Shown here piece after piece: positions 1 through 7,889 of a stretch of DNA of 15,782 bases. A program made the translations under genes and the position numbers. The number at the start of each line of letters is the position of its first letter. Within the stretch, counting starts at the first letter, position 1. The notes beneath the pieces were generated by a model. The model did no database searches and was not told where the DNA came from. It saw only the letters and a list, made by a program, of their open reading frames with translations. Origin of the DNA: an uncultured Rivibacter sp. (lineage in GTDB: Bacteria > Pseudomonadota > Gammaproteobacteria > Burkholderiales > Burkholderiaceae); NCBI GenBank assembly GCA_946481025.1, contig CAMLNA010000106.1, positions 1-15,782 of the forward strand, written 5' to 3'.

Positions 1-2523
1 GTGGCCGAAGAAGTCTTGCAGCACAGGGGCGACGACCCCTTGGCGAGCGGCGAGAGCCCCTCGTTCCTGCTGAACCAGCCCGCGGGGAGGTCCGAGCGGC
101 GGCGTGCCCTGGCCGTGCTGCTGGTGTCGGCGGTCGTGTTCGCGGTACTGGCGCCCCTGGCGCAGCGCCAGCTGGCTCCGGTGCCGGCGTTCATTCCGAT
201 CTACGAGTCGGCGCTGGTGGTCAACGACCTCATCACCGCGGCGCTGCTGTTCGGCCAGTACCGGATCCTGCATTCGCGCCCGCTGCTCGTGCTGGGCAGC
301 GGCTACCTGTTCACCGCGCTCATCGCCGCCGGCCATGCGCTCACCTTCCCGGGGCTGTTCGCACCCGCCGGCCTGCTCGGCGCCGGGCCGCAGAGCACGG
401 CCTGGGTCTACATGTTCTGGCATGCCGGCTTTCCGCTGTTCGTGCTGGCCTACGCGCTGCTGCCGCGCGAGCCGGCCCGGCCGCACGGCGGGTGGGCCTT
501 CGGCGTGCCCGCGGCTGCGGTGCTGCTGAGCGGGGCGCTGGTGGCGCTGGCCACCGCGGGGCAGGGCCTGCTGCCGGCCATCATGGCGGGCAACCGCTAC
601 ACCCCCGCCATGCTGGCCACGGTGGGCAGCGTGTGGCTGGCAAGCCTGGTGGCGCTCGCGGTGCTGTGGTGGCGCCGCCGCCCCCATACGGTGATCGACC
701 TGTGGCTGGTGGTGGTGCTGTGCGCCTGGCTCTTCGACATCGCGCTGTCGGCCATGCTCAACGCCGGGCGCTACGACCTGGGGTTCTATGCCGGGCGCAT
801 CTACGGGCTGCTCGCCTGCAGCGTGGTGCTGCTCGAGCTGCTGCTCGAGAACTCGCTGCTGTACGCGCGGCTGGCGCAGGCGCATGGCGACGAGCGCCGC
901 CGCAGCGTGGAGCTGGGCATGGCACGCGACGAGGCCCAGGCGGCCAATGCCGCCAAGAGCCTGTTCCTGGCCAGCATGAGCCACGAGATCCGCACGCCGA
1001 TGAATGCGGTCATCGGCCTCACGCATCTCACGCTGCAGACCCGGCTGGACGAGCAGCAGCGCGACTACCTCACCAAGGTGCACGTGTCGTCGAAGGCGCT
1101 GCTCGCGCTGCTCAACGACATCCTCGACTACTCCAAGGTCGAGGCCGGCAAGATCACGCTGGAGGCCGAGGAGTTCAGCCCCGAGGAGGTCATCGAAAGC
1201 GTGGGCCAGCTGTTCTCGGCGCGGCTCGAGGAGGCGGGCCTGGACCTCGTGTTCGAAATCGACAAGGACATCCCGCAGCGCCTCGTGGGCGACTCGCTGC
1301 GGCTCAACCAGGTGCTCAACAACCTGGTGGGCAATGCCATCAAGTTCACGCCGCGCGGAGAGGTCGTCATCCGCGCCGAACTCGTGTCGGCCGACGCCGA
1401 GCGGGTGCAGCTGCGCATCGCGGTGCGCGACACCGGCATCGGCCTCACGAAGGAGCAGGCCGGCCGGCTGTTCGAGGTGTTCTCGCAGGCCGACAAGGCG
1501 ACCTCGCGCCGCTACGGCGGCACCGGCCTCGGCCTGGCCATCTGCAAGCGGCTGGTCGAGTTGATGGGCGGCACCATCACCGTCGAGAGCGAGCCGGGCG
1601 TGGGCAGCACCTTCAGCTTCACTGCCTGGCTCAAGCCGGCCCGGCCGGGCGTCGAGCGCATCGACCTGCACCGCATCCGCGGCATGCGGGCGCTGGTGCT
1701 CGACGGCCAGCCCACGGCGCGGCAGGCGCTCGCGCAGATGCTGCAAAGCTGGCGATTCCAGGTGGCCCTGGCCGCTTTCGCCGACGACGCGCTGTACAAG
1801 CTGCGCCGTGCGGCCACCGAGGCGGCGTACGAGCTGCTGGTGCTCGACTGGAAAAGCGGCGGGCCGGAAGTGCTCGAGCAGCTGCGCAGCCTCGTCGTGC
1901 AGCGTGCAGCGGCGCAGCCGGCCGTCGTCGTGCTCACGACCATGCATGCCCGCGAAGGCGTGCGCCAGGAGCTGGCCGACCTGCCGTGGTGCTGCGTGCT
2001 GGCCAAGCCGGTGACGCCGTCGCGGCTGTTCGAGGCGGTGGTCCGCCTGCAGCACGGCGATGCGATGCCCGCGCCGGCCCAGCCGCTGGGCGCCAAGCTC
2101 GACCTCGCGCAGGCCATGCTGCCGATTCGCGGCGCGCGGGTGCTGCTGGCCGAGGACGACCTCGTCAACCAGCAGGTGGCCATGGCCTTCCTGCAGATGG
2201 CGGGGCTCGACGTGACGCTGGCGGCCAACGGCCTGGAGGCGGTGGACAGCATCAAGCGCGAGTCCTTCGACGTGGTGCTGATGGACATGCAGATGCCCGA
2301 GATGGACGGCATCCATGCCACGCGCGCGATCCGGCTGCTGCCGCAAGGCGAGAAGCTGCCCGTCATCGCGATGACCGCAGCCGCCATGGACGAGGACCGG
2401 CAGGCCTGCCTGGCCGCCGGCATGGACGCCCACGTGAGCAAGCCCATCGACCCGAAGGAGCTGGTGCGCACCCTGCTGGCCTGGGTGTCCGCGCCCAGCG
2501 CCGTGCAGCGGCAGGCGCAGTAG
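1..2523 (+). CDS. Membrane-bound hybrid sensor histidine kinase (MASE4-HisKA-HATPase-REC-REC)
   Basis: Predicted inner-membrane hybrid kinase that autophosphorylates and passes phosphate to its own receiver domains. Residues about 35-285 hold roughly eight hydrophobic segments matching the MASE4 sensor type ([14 protein letters not shown] and [19 protein letters not shown] are characteristic). A short coiled linker follows, then HisKA with phospho-acceptor His328 in SHEIRTP. The ATPase domain has an N box around Asn445, a G1 box DTGIGL (477-482) and a G2 box GGTGLGL (506-512). Receiver 1 (about 561-680) keeps Asp616 and Lys669 but has only one clear acidic residue (Asp568-Gly569) where a pair is usual, so it may be weakened. 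Receiver 2 (about 711-830) looks intact: Glu718-Asp719-Asp720, Asp762 in [11 protein letters not shown], Lys814. No DNA-binding or HPt domain is present, so a separate HPt protein or regulator is expected elsewhere. The GTG start sits at base 1, so a start further upstream cannot be excluded. The ligand is unknown. Confidence 0.93.
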   Translation: MAEEVLQHRGDDPLASGESPSFLLNQPAGRSERRRALAVLLVSAVVFAVLAPLAQRQLAPVPAFIPIYESALVVNDLITAALLFGQYRILHSRPLLVLGSGYLFTALIAAGHALTFPGLFAPAGLLGAGPQSTAWVYMFWHAGFPLFVLAYALLPREPARPHGGWAFGVPAAAVLLSGALVALATAGQGLLPAIMAGNRYTPAMLATVGSVWLASLVALAVLWWRRRPHTVIDLWLVVVLCAWLFDIALSAMLNAGRYDLGFYAGRIYGLLACSVVLLELLLENSLLYARLAQAHGDERRRSVELGMARDEAQAANAAKSLFLASMSHEIRTPMNAVIGLTHLTLQTRLDEQQRDYLTKVHVSSKALLALLNDILDYSKVEAGKITLEAEEFSPEEVIESVGQLFSARLEEAGLDLVFEIDKDIPQRLVGDSLRLNQVLNNLVGNAIKFTPRGEVVIRAELVSADAERVQLRIAVRDTGIGLTKEQAGRLFEVFSQADKATSRRYGGTGLGLAICKRLVELMGGTITVESEPGVGSTFSFTAWLKPARPGVERIDLHRIRGMRALVLDGQPTARQALAQMLQSWRFQVALAAFADDALYKLRRAATEAAYELLVLDWKSGGPEVLEQLRSLVVQRAAAQPAVVVLTTMHAREGVRQELADLPWCCVLAKPVTPSRLFEAVVRLQHGDAMPAPAQPLGAKLDLAQAMLPIRGARVLLAEDDLVNQQVAMAFLQMAGLDVTLAANGLEAVDSIKRESFDVVLMDMQMPEMDGIHATRAIRLLPQGEKLPVIAMTAAAMDEDRQACLAAGMDAHVSKPIDPKELVRTLLAWVSAPSAVQRQAQ

Positions 2524-2543
2524 CTTTTGACCTGCATCAGCGG

Positions 2544-2564
2544 GCGCGCGGTTCCTCCGCGCGC
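2544..2564 (+). terminator. GC hairpin after the kinase gene, possible terminator
   Basis: A perfect 8-bp inverted repeat, GCGCGCGG (2544-2551) and CCGCGCGC (2557-2564), encloses the 5-nt loop TTCCT. It begins 20 bases after the kinase stop codon. No U-run follows, so it is not a classical intrinsic terminator. It could still pause polymerase or protect the 3' end, and it separates the kinase from the heat-shock genes. Confidence 0.4.
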
Positions 2565-2578
2565 GGGTGTGCCGGCCC

Positions 2579-2606
2579 CTTGAACTTGCCGCACCGACCA
2601 CTATTT
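2579..2606 (+). promoter_or_regulatory. Candidate heat-shock (sigma-32-like) promoter of the Hsp20 pair
   Basis: CTTGAAC at 2579-2585 matches the sigma-32 -35 consensus CTTGAAA at six of seven bases. A C-rich then AT-rich element, CCACTATTT, follows at 2598-2606 with a 12-nt spacer, resembling but not matching the usual CCCCAT-type -10. The same bases can be read as a weak sigma-70 promoter (TTGAAC, 16 nt, TATTTC). The call rests on this partial match and on the position about 70 bases before a small heat shock gene. Confidence 0.45.
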
Positions 2607-2675
2607 CGCTCCTCAGGCGCCCGGCGGCCCCGTCGCCGCGGTGCCGAGCGCAACCCACTGAAAGGAGCGACAGCC

Positions 2676-3143
2676 ATGTATGAATCGATGCTGAACTTCC
2701 CGGGCAGTGTGTTCGGCGAATTCGAACGCCTGCGCCGCGAACTCGACGACGTCTTCGGCGCCGCGGGCCTCCCCAGCAGCATTCGCTCGGTGGCCCCGGG
2801 CACCTTCCCCGCCATCAATGTCGGCAACACGCCCAACAGCGTGGAGGTGTACGCCTTCGCGCCGGGCATCGACGCGTCCAAGCTCGACGTGACCATCGAC
2901 CGCGGCGTGCTCACCATCTCCGGCGAGCGGCCTTCGGCGCTGCCCGGCGCCGGCGAGGGGCACACCGGCTCGCGTGCCAGCGTGTACAGCCGCGAACGGG
3001 TGAGCGGCAGTTTCAAGCGCGCGATCGCGCTGCCCGACGACGTGGACCCGACCCGGGTGAACGCCAGCTACCGCGACGGCGTGCTCAACGTGAGCGTCGC
3101 GCGGCGCGAGTCGGCACAGCCGCGGCGCATCGCCGTCCAGTGA
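2676..3143 (+). CDS. Small heat shock protein, Hsp20/alpha-crystallin family
   Basis: A 155-residue ATP-independent holdase chaperone expected to form cytoplasmic oligomers that bind unfolding proteins. The N-terminal arm (about 1-40) contains [15 protein letters not shown]. The alpha-crystallin domain spans about 45-145, with GVLTISGER (78-84 region) and the closing [11 protein letters not shown] (134-144). The C-terminal tail carries the I-x-I/V oligomerisation motif as Ile152-Ala-Val154 in RRIAVQ. Length and order are typical of bacterial Hsp20. The ATG at 2676 has a strong ribosome site, AAAGGAG at 2661-2667, eight bases upstream. The second Hsp20 gene starts 28 bases after the stop codon, and both proteins end with AQPRRI followed by a similar tail. 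The two are probably paralogues co-transcribed from the heat-shock-like promoter upstream. Confidence 0.93.
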   Translation: MYESMLNFPGSVFGEFERLRRELDDVFGAAGLPSSIRSVAPGTFPAINVGNTPNSVEVYAFAPGIDASKLDVTIDRGVLTISGERPSALPGAGEGHTGSRASVYSRERVSGSFKRAIALPDDVDPTRVNASYRDGVLNVSVARRESAQPRRIAVQ

Positions 3144-3171
3144 CCAGGTGCACGACGAAAGGAGGACCATC

Positions 3172-3591
3172 ATGAGCACCCAGCAAGTCAGGACCACCAC
3201 GACGCAACAGCCGCAGCAGCCGCAACAGCCGCAGCAAGCGGCGCAGCAGCAGGCCGACAACCGGGCCATGGTGCCGCGCGTCGACGTCCTGGAAGACGAG
3301 ACCGGCATCACGCTGCTGGCCGACCTGCCCGGCGTGCCGAAGGACCAGCTCGAGCTCAAGGTCGAGGGTGACACGCTGCTGATCGAAGGCGCCGTCGCGC
3401 CGGCCATGCCGGGCGGCCTGGAGCCGGTGTATGCCGAGGTGCGTGTGCCGCGCTACCGCCGCGCGTTCACGCTGAGCCGCGAGCTCGACGCAACACGCAT
3501 CGATGCGAACCTGAAGGACGGCGTGCTGAACCTGCGCATCCCCAAGCAGGAACACGCGCAGCCGCGCCGCATCACCGTGCAGGTGGGCTGA
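3172..3591 (+). CDS. Second small heat shock protein, Hsp20 family, with Gln/Pro-rich N-terminus
   Basis: A 139-residue Hsp20-type chaperone. Residues 1-30 are low complexity, rich in Gln, Pro and Thr, in place of the usual hydrophobic arm. The alpha-crystallin domain runs from about 34 to 128: PRVDVLEDETGITLLADLPG at the start and DGVLNLRIPK (116-125) at the end. The I-x-I/V motif is Ile134-Thr-Val136. The start at 3172 is chosen because AAAGGAGG (3158-3165) lies six bases upstream; an in-frame GTG at 3148 would overlap that site and is less likely. It lies 28 bases after the first Hsp20 gene, so an operon is likely. Paired Hsp20 proteins of this kind may form mixed oligomers, as IbpA and IbpB do in E. 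coli; that is an inference here. Confidence 0.92.
   Translation: MSTQQVRTTTTQQPQQPQQPQQAAQQQADNRAMVPRVDVLEDETGITLLADLPGVPKDQLELKVEGDTLLIEGAVAPAMPGGLEPVYAEVRVPRYRRAFTLSRELDATRIDANLKDGVLNLRIPKQEHAQPRRITVQVG
3205..3252 (+). repeat. CAR-CAG-CCG microsatellite-like coding repeat
   Basis: Codons 12-27 of the second Hsp20 gene are a simple-sequence tract. Three copies of the 9-base unit CAR CAG CCG, the first two in slightly permuted order, are followed by further CAG/CAA codons. They encode a Gln-Gln-Pro repeat, then Ala and Gln. Such tracts can change length by slippage; a change in whole 9-base units would keep the reading frame. Confidence 0.75.
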
Positions 3592-3607
3592 GCGCGCGCC
3601 GCGCTGC

Positions 3608-3637
3608 TTGACCTGGCTCAACGGCCTTGGCCATCAT
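3608..3637 (+). promoter_or_regulatory. Candidate sigma-70-like promoter for the P450 gene
   Basis: TTGACC (3608-3613, five of six against TTGACA) is followed after 18 bases by CATCAT (3632-3637, four of six against TATAAT). Transcription would begin near 3644, giving a very short leader that keeps the ribosome site but lacks the 5' arm of the 3632-3666 hairpin. Support is motif similarity only. Confidence 0.35.
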
Positions 3638-3666
3638 CAGGCTCCCCACGGGAGATCCTGATGATG
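3632..3666 (+). promoter_or_regulatory. Hairpin sequestering the P450 ribosome site and start codon
   Basis: CATCATCAGG (3632-3641) is exactly complementary to CCTGATGATG (3657-3666). Inside it CTCCC (3642-3646) pairs with GGGAG (3650-3654) around a CAC loop. The result is a 15-bp stem interrupted only by a 2-nt bulge (AT, 3655-3656). The 3' arm contains the Shine-Dalgarno sequence GGGAG and both candidate ATG codons (3661 and 3664). In an RNA starting upstream of 3632 this should block translation initiation. It could also act as a processing or termination structure for the Hsp20 transcript, though no U-run follows. Confidence 0.6.
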
Positions 3667-5124
3667 CGCAGTGAAAGCACCGCCGCCGCCAACCCGCCCG
3701 CCGCCCCCCGCCGCATCGAGGACCTGCCCGGCCCGCGCGGCTGGCCGCTGGTCGGCAGCCTCCTCGGCGTGCGCAGGCAGCGGGTGCACCAGGCGATGGA
3801 GGCCTGGAGCCGCCGCCACGGGCCGCTGTTTCGCGTGAAGCTCGGCGCCACGCAGCTGGTCGTGGTGTCCGATCACGAGTTGATCGGCCAGCTGCTGCGC
3901 GAGCGGCCCGAGACCTTCTCGCGCAGCTCGCAGCTGCGCCGCGTCGGTCAGGAACTGGGCGGCGTTCCGGGCCTGTTTTCCGCCGAGGGGGAGGCCTGGC
4001 GCCGCCAGCGCCGCATGGTGATGGCGAGCTTCGCACCCGGCCACGTGCGGGCCTACTTCCCCGCCTTGCAGCAGGTGGCGCTGCGGCTGCGCAGGCGCTG
4101 GCTCGATGCCGCGCAGTCGGGTGCCGCCATCGACCTGCAGGCCGACCTGAAACGCTATGCCGTGGACATCATCGCGGGGCTCGCTTTCGGCAGCGAGGTC
4201 AACACCCTCGAAGCTGGCGAAGACGTGATCCAGCGCCACCTCGACACGGTGCTGGCGACCATCTTCCGCCGGGTGATGACGCCCATTCCCTACTGGCGAT
4301 GGTTCAAGCTGGCCGACGACCGCCGTGCCGATCGCAGCATGGCCGCGCTGCAACAGGCGATCGCCGGCTTCATTGCCCAGGCGCGCGAAAGGCTGCGTGC
4401 CGACCCGTCGCGGCGCGAGCAGCCGCGCAACCTGCTCGAGGCCATGCTGGCAGCGGCCGAAGACGGTGACTCGGGCCTTGACGACCGCGACGTGGCCGGC
4501 AACGTCTCGACCATGCTCTTCGCCGGCGAAGACACCACCTCCAACACCCTGGCCTGGCTGATCTGGCTGCTGTTCCACCACCCGCAGGCGCTGGCGCGGG
4601 CCTGCGAGGAAGTGCGCCGCGTGGTGCCCGACCTGGCAAGCGCCAGCTTCGAGCAGATCGATTCACTCGACTATGTGGAGGCCTGCGCCAGCGAGGCCAT
4701 GCGGCTCAAGCCGGTGGCGCCCTTCCTCGGGCTGGAGGCCTTGCACGACACCACCGTGGCCGACGTGCGCGTGCCGCGCGGCACGATGCTGTGGCTGGTG
4801 CTGCGCCACGACAGCGTGGACGACCGGTGGTTCGATGCGGCCGAACGGTTCGAGCCCGAACGCTGGCTGGCCGCAGACGGCGCCGGTGCGGCGACGCCGG
4901 CGCCGAACAAGCGCGTTGCCATGCCCTTCGGCGGCGGCCCGCGCGTGTGCCCCGGGCGCTACCTCGCGCTGCTGGAGATCAAGCTGGCGATGGCCACGCT
5001 GCTCGGCTCCTTCGAGATCGAATCGCTCGCCACGGCCGATGGACGGCCGATGCGCGAGCACATGACCTTCACCATGAACCCGAGCGAGCTGCACCTGCGG
5101 CTGCGGCGCGGATCTCACACCTAG
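3661..5124 (+). CDS. Cytochrome P450 monooxygenase
   Basis: A 487-residue heme-thiolate monooxygenase with no signal peptide, membrane anchor or fused reductase, so it should be cytoplasmic and need separate electron-transfer partners, none of which is in this window. The proline-rich N-terminus includes DLPGPRGWPLVG (about 21-32). The I-helix oxygen-activation motif is AGEDTTSN (288-295), the ExxR pair is Glu345/Arg348, the meander has FEPERW (397-402), and the heme loop is FGGGPRVCPG with ligand Cys430. All core P450 residues are present and the length is normal. The overall style resembles the CYP4/CYP102-like fatty-acid group more than short bacterial class I enzymes, but the substrate cannot be read from sequence. 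The start is ATG 3661 or 3664; GGGAG at 3650-3654 gives 6 or 9 bases of spacing. The gap to the upstream Hsp20 gene is 69 bases. Confidence 0.93.
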   Translation: MMRSESTAAANPPAAPRRIEDLPGPRGWPLVGSLLGVRRQRVHQAMEAWSRRHGPLFRVKLGATQLVVVSDHELIGQLLRERPETFSRSSQLRRVGQELGGVPGLFSAEGEAWRRQRRMVMASFAPGHVRAYFPALQQVALRLRRRWLDAAQSGAAIDLQADLKRYAVDIIAGLAFGSEVNTLEAGEDVIQRHLDTVLATIFRRVMTPIPYWRWFKLADDRRADRSMAALQQAIAGFIAQARERLRADPSRREQPRNLLEAMLAAAEDGDSGLDDRDVAGNVSTMLFAGEDTTSNTLAWLIWLLFHHPQALARACEEVRRVVPDLASASFEQIDSLDYVEACASEAMRLKPVAPFLGLEALHDTTVADVRVPRGTMLWLVLRHDSVDDRWFDAAERFEPERWLAADGAGAATPAPNKRVAMPFGGGPRVCPGRYLALLEIKLAMATLLGSFEIESLATADGRPMREHMTFTMNPSELHLRLRRGSHT

Positions 5125-5162
5125 CCGGCTGGTAACAGCGGTGTCGCCTGCCTGCCCGGCCC

Positions 5163-5190
5163 TTGCAATCGCGCCGCGGCTGACTATGCT
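5163..5190 (+). promoter_or_regulatory. Candidate promoter of the VOC-protein gene
   Basis: TTGCAA (5163-5168) and TATGCT (5185-5190) are separated by 16 bases, each matching four of six consensus bases. A start site near 5197 would leave a 45-base leader before the ATG at 5242. The -10 element overlaps the left end of a LexA-like palindrome. Confidence 0.4.
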
Positions 5191-5204
5191 GTATGTCCGT
5201 ACAG
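5189..5204. promoter_or_regulatory. LexA (SOS) box-like palindrome
   Basis: CTGTATGTCCGTACAG has the CTG-N10-CAG layout of the proteobacterial SOS box and matches the E. coli form CTGTATATATATACAG at 12 of 16 positions, including CTGTAT on the left and TACAG on the right. It overlaps the proposed -10 element (5185-5190) and the likely start site, the right place for a repressor. Whether LexA binds it is inference. Confidence 0.5.
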
Positions 5205-5241
5205 TGTTCCGGCTTCCCAGCCCCCTGCCCAGGAGACCCCC

Positions 5242-5724
5242 ATGCCCAACCGCAAACCCGTCAAAGCCATCCCCGACGGCTACAGCGCTGTCACGCCCTA
5301 CCTCACCGTCAAGGGCGCCGCGCAGGCGATCGATTTCTACAAGAAGGCCTTCAATGCCGAGGAGGTGATGCGTTTCAACAGCCCCGACGGCAAGATCGCC
5401 CACGCCGAAGTCCGCATCGGCGGCTCGGTGATCATGCTTCACGACGAAGCGCCCGAATGGAAGGCGCTGAGCCCGCAGACCATCGGCGATTCGGGCAGCA
5501 GCATCATGCTGTACGTGCCCGACGTCGACGTGGTGTTCAAGCGCGCGGTCGAAGCCGGCGCCACCGTCCTGATGGACGTGGCCGACCAGTTCTACGGCGA
5601 CCGCTGCGGCAACATCCGCGACCCCTTCGGCCACAAGTGGAGCATCGCCACCCACGTTGAAGACGTCGAGCCCGACGAACTCCAGCGGCGCGCCGCCAAG
5701 CTGTTCGAGCAGCAGGGCGGTTGA
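5242..5724 (+). CDS. VOC superfamily (PhnB/glyoxalase-bleomycin resistance-like) protein
   Basis: A 160-residue vicinal-oxygen-chelate fold protein. The paired beta-alpha-beta modules are visible as VTPYLTVKGAAQAIDFYKKA (17-36), followed by GGSVIMLHDE (60-69), and then SIMLYVPDVDVVFKRAVEAG (87-106) followed by YGDRCGNIRDPFGHKWSIAT (118-137). The last block is the usual signature of PhnB-like proteins. Members vary from antibiotic-binding to enzymatic functions, and the ligand or reaction here is unknown. The extra tail (about 140-160), DVEPDELQRRAAKLF, looks helical. The ATG at 5242 has AGGAGA (5231-5236) five bases upstream. It has its own candidate promoter with an SOS-like operator and converges with the next gene, whose stop lies nine bases away on the other strand. 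Confidence 0.9.
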   Translation: MPNRKPVKAIPDGYSAVTPYLTVKGAAQAIDFYKKAFNAEEVMRFNSPDGKIAHAEVRIGGSVIMLHDEAPEWKALSPQTIGDSGSSIMLYVPDVDVVFKRAVEAGATVLMDVADQFYGDRCGNIRDPFGHKWSIATHVEDVEPDELQRRAAKLFEQQGG

Positions 5725-5733
5725 GCCTGCGAG

Positions 5734-6510
5734 CTACAGCGTGACCCGCGCGTCGCCAATGTCGTCGAAGGCGACGCGCACGGTGTCGCCTGCCTCGGCA
5801 TGCAGCAGGCCGCACCACGACCCGGCGCTCACCACGCTGCCGGCCGCCACCGTGGCGCCATGGCGCGTGGCATGGCGCAGCCATTGCGGCAGCACGAAAC
5901 ACGGGTCGGCGAGCGGGTGGCTGCCGCGGTACACCGCCTCGGGTGCCGTGCCGATGCGCACGCGGCAGCTCTGCGCGGCCCAGTCGCGCGACGGCTCGAA
6001 GGGCGTCCAGTCGCCCAGCACCAGCGCCGCGTGCGACTGCAGGTCGGCCAGGCGCGCCAGCGGCGGCGCATCCAGCGCCTCGGTCCAGCGCGAATCGACG
6101 ATCTCGATCGACACGCACATCGCGTCCACCAGCGTCGCGGCACGCTGCGTGTCGAGCGTGGCCGCCAGCGCCGCATCGACGTCGCGGCCCAGCCGCAGCG
6201 CCACTTCGGCTTCAACGCCTCGCAGGCGCCATGACGGCCAGCCGCTCGGTGCCACCGCAGGGCTGCGCCACACGCCGGCCGGCGGCAGCGGTGCATGGGT
6301 GAGTTCGATGTCGCGCGACGGGCCGCCGCTCTTCCAGAAGTGCGGTGCGCGTTCTCCGGCACCGAACCAGCCCAGGGCCCGGGCCACGCCGTCCTGCACG
6401 GCATAGGCGCTGTGCGCGTCGGGCAACGGCACGGCAGCCATCGGCTGGCCGCTGCGCCGGGCCTGCACCAATCGGCTCACGGCCTCGGCAATGTCGGCTG
6501 CTTGTGTCAT
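5734..6510 (-). CDS. Fumarylacetoacetate hydrolase superfamily protein, 2-keto-4-pentenoate hydratase-like
   Basis: A 258-residue protein resembling MhpD/DmpE-type hydratases and related decarboxylases, which act on 2-hydroxydienoate or 2-keto acids in aromatic meta-cleavage pathways with a bound divalent metal. Metal-ligand candidates are Glu100 and Glu102 in GVEAEVALRLG and Glu136 in SIEIVDSRW. A conserved-type lysine is Lys60 in HFWKSGG. The C-terminal GSVVSAGSW (224-232) corresponds to the usual glycine-rich loop before the GDTV strand. No other meta-cleavage gene is nearby, so its pathway role is open; it may be an orphan member with another keto-acid substrate. The start at 6510 has only a weak purine-rich site upstream. 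It lies 23 bases after the MFS gene stop on the same strand, so the two could be co-transcribed (exporter first). Confidence 0.85.
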   Translation of the reverse strand: MTQAADIAEAVSRLVQARRSGQPMAAVPLPDAHSAYAVQDGVARALGWFGAGERAPHFWKSGGPSRDIELTHAPLPPAGVWRSPAVAPSGWPSWRLRGVEAEVALRLGRDVDAALAATLDTQRAATLVDAMCVSIEIVDSRWTEALDAPPLARLADLQSHAALVLGDWTPFEPSRDWAAQSCRVRIGTAPEAVYRGSHPLADPCFVLPQWLRHATRHGATVAAGSVVSAGSWCGLLHAEAGDTVRVAFDDIGDARVTL

Positions 6511-6533
6511 GGCTCGTCTTCAAGATGCCCGGG

Positions 6534-7796
6534 TCAGCGCTGTGCGGCCGCGCCCGCCGGCTGTTGTGGTTGCGGCGGGTTGGCCGTGGGCGGCGCCGTC
6601 GGAAGCTGCAGCCGGCCCACCCACCACAGCGAGGCCAGCGTCAACCCCGCGGCGACCCAGCCGCAATGCTGGTAGCCGGTGACCAGCCCCTGCGCATCGC
6701 GGCCGATCAGCGCACCGCCCACCAGTGACGCCACGCCCATTGCGGCCGACTGCACCGATCCGTTCAGGCTCATGAAGGTGCCACGCAGCGCCGGCTTGGC
6801 CGCCTGCGTGATGAGCGCCATGCCGGGCACCATGCGGCCGGAGACGAACACGAAGAACATGGTCGTCACCACCAGCAGCACCACGATGGGCACCGGCCCG
6901 AGGTAGGTGATGCCCACCAGCGGCAGCAGCGCGATGGCGGCCACCGCGCGGAACACCGGCACCTTGCCGAAGCGGTCGGCCAGCGAGCCGATCCAGCGCG
7001 CCGAGAACAGCGTCGCCACGCCGCCGGCCAGGTACACGAGCGGGATCTGCTGCGACGGCAGCCCGATGTTGGCCGTCATGTAGATCGTGAGGAACGGAAT
7101 GGTCGTGAAGCCGGTGGCCATGACCAGCGCGGTGAAGGCGAAGGCACGCCAGTGGGCCCGTTCGCGCAGCACCTCGCCGATGTCCTGCCAGGCCGAGCGC
7201 CGGCGTCCCGATTGCAGGTGGGCGTCGATGACGGGCAGCGTGCGCAGGCCCATCGCGCCGATCGCCAGGCTCGCCAGCGCGATGGCAATGAAGCTGGCAT
7301 GCCAGCCCCAGAGCTCGGCCAGCCACAGCGAAGCCGGCACGCCGGCCACGGTGGACAGCGAAAACGCCGCCATCACGATGCCCATGGCCTGGCCGCGCCG
7401 CTCGAACGGGACGGCATCGCCGACGATGGTCTGCACCAGCGTGCCCATCACGCCGCCGAAGAGGCCCGCCAGCACGCGCGCCGTCATCAGCGCGCCGTAG
7501 CTCGGCGCCAGGCCGCAGGCCAGCGTGGCCAGCGCGAAGGCGAAGTACAGCACCAGCAGCAGCCGCTTGCGCTCGAACCGGTCGACGAAGGTGCTGCCCA
7601 CCAGCCCGGAGGCGCCGGCCGCCAGCGTGTAGGCCGACACCAGCAGGCCGAACTGCGCGTCGCTGATGCCGAACAGCCGGGTCAGCTGCGGCCCCAGCGG
7701 CATCATCACCATGAAGTCGACGATGTAGGTGAACTGCAGGGCCGCCAGCGTGTAGAGCAGGGCGCGTTCGTTGAAGCGGGGCAGGGCTTGCTGCAT
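6534..7796 (-). CDS. Major facilitator superfamily exporter (AraJ-type drug/sugar efflux permease)
   Basis: A 420-residue inner-membrane transporter with about twelve hydrophobic helices, probably driven by the proton gradient. The first helix contains LLYTLAALQFTYIVDFMVMM (about 13-32). The loop-2/3 MFS signature is GSTFVDRFERKR (67-78), repeated in the second half as GSLADRFGKVP. The C-terminal tail is short and rich in Pro, Ala and Gln. The likely start is the ATG at 7796, because the first helix begins shortly after it and the upstream in-frame extension to 7970 overlaps the protease gene and looks non-coding. No convincing Shine-Dalgarno sequence precedes this ATG. The substrate is unknown. 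It may form a transcription unit with the FAH-family gene 23 bases downstream; the protease gene ends 116 bases upstream. Confidence 0.9.
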   Translation of the reverse strand: MQQALPRFNERALLYTLAALQFTYIVDFMVMMPLGPQLTRLFGISDAQFGLLVSAYTLAAGASGLVGSTFVDRFERKRLLLVLYFAFALATLACGLAPSYGALMTARVLAGLFGGVMGTLVQTIVGDAVPFERRGQAMGIVMAAFSLSTVAGVPASLWLAELWGWHASFIAIALASLAIGAMGLRTLPVIDAHLQSGRRRSAWQDIGEVLRERAHWRAFAFTALVMATGFTTIPFLTIYMTANIGLPSQQIPLVYLAGGVATLFSARWIGSLADRFGKVPVFRAVAAIALLPLVGITYLGPVPIVVLLVVTTMFFVFVSGRMVPGMALITQAAKPALRGTFMSLNGSVQSAAMGVASLVGGALIGRDAQGLVTGYQHCGWVAAGLTLASLWWVGRLQLPTAPPTANPPQPQQPAGAAAQR

Positions 7797-7889
7797 GGAG
7801 TGCGGAAGGTGGAGGGGGCCGAAGGAAGCGGGGCGACGGATTGCAGCATGGGCCCCGCGAACCTGCAGTGTCAGGGGCTTTGCGTGCGC

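Noticed and set aside
1512..2594. Long minus-strand frames opposite the kinase, P450, protease, nitroreductase and sorA genes
   Set aside because: High GC leaves few stop codons in antisense frames; these translations are low complexity with no family motif, while the sense frames carry complete domains.
492..3143. An 883-codon plus-strand open frame spanning the kinase gene and the first Hsp20 gene
   Set aside because: Its upstream part is a shadow of the kinase frame with Ala/Arg/Gly-rich composition and no recognisable domain; only the last 155 codons, from 2676, are a real gene.
3148..3171. GTG at 3148 as the start of the second Hsp20
   Set aside because: It would place the near-perfect ribosome site AAAGGAGG inside the coding sequence; the ATG at 3172 is correctly spaced from it.
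3205..3252. CRISPR-like or satellite array
   Set aside because: The repeat is a short in-frame Gln/Pro codon tract without spacers.
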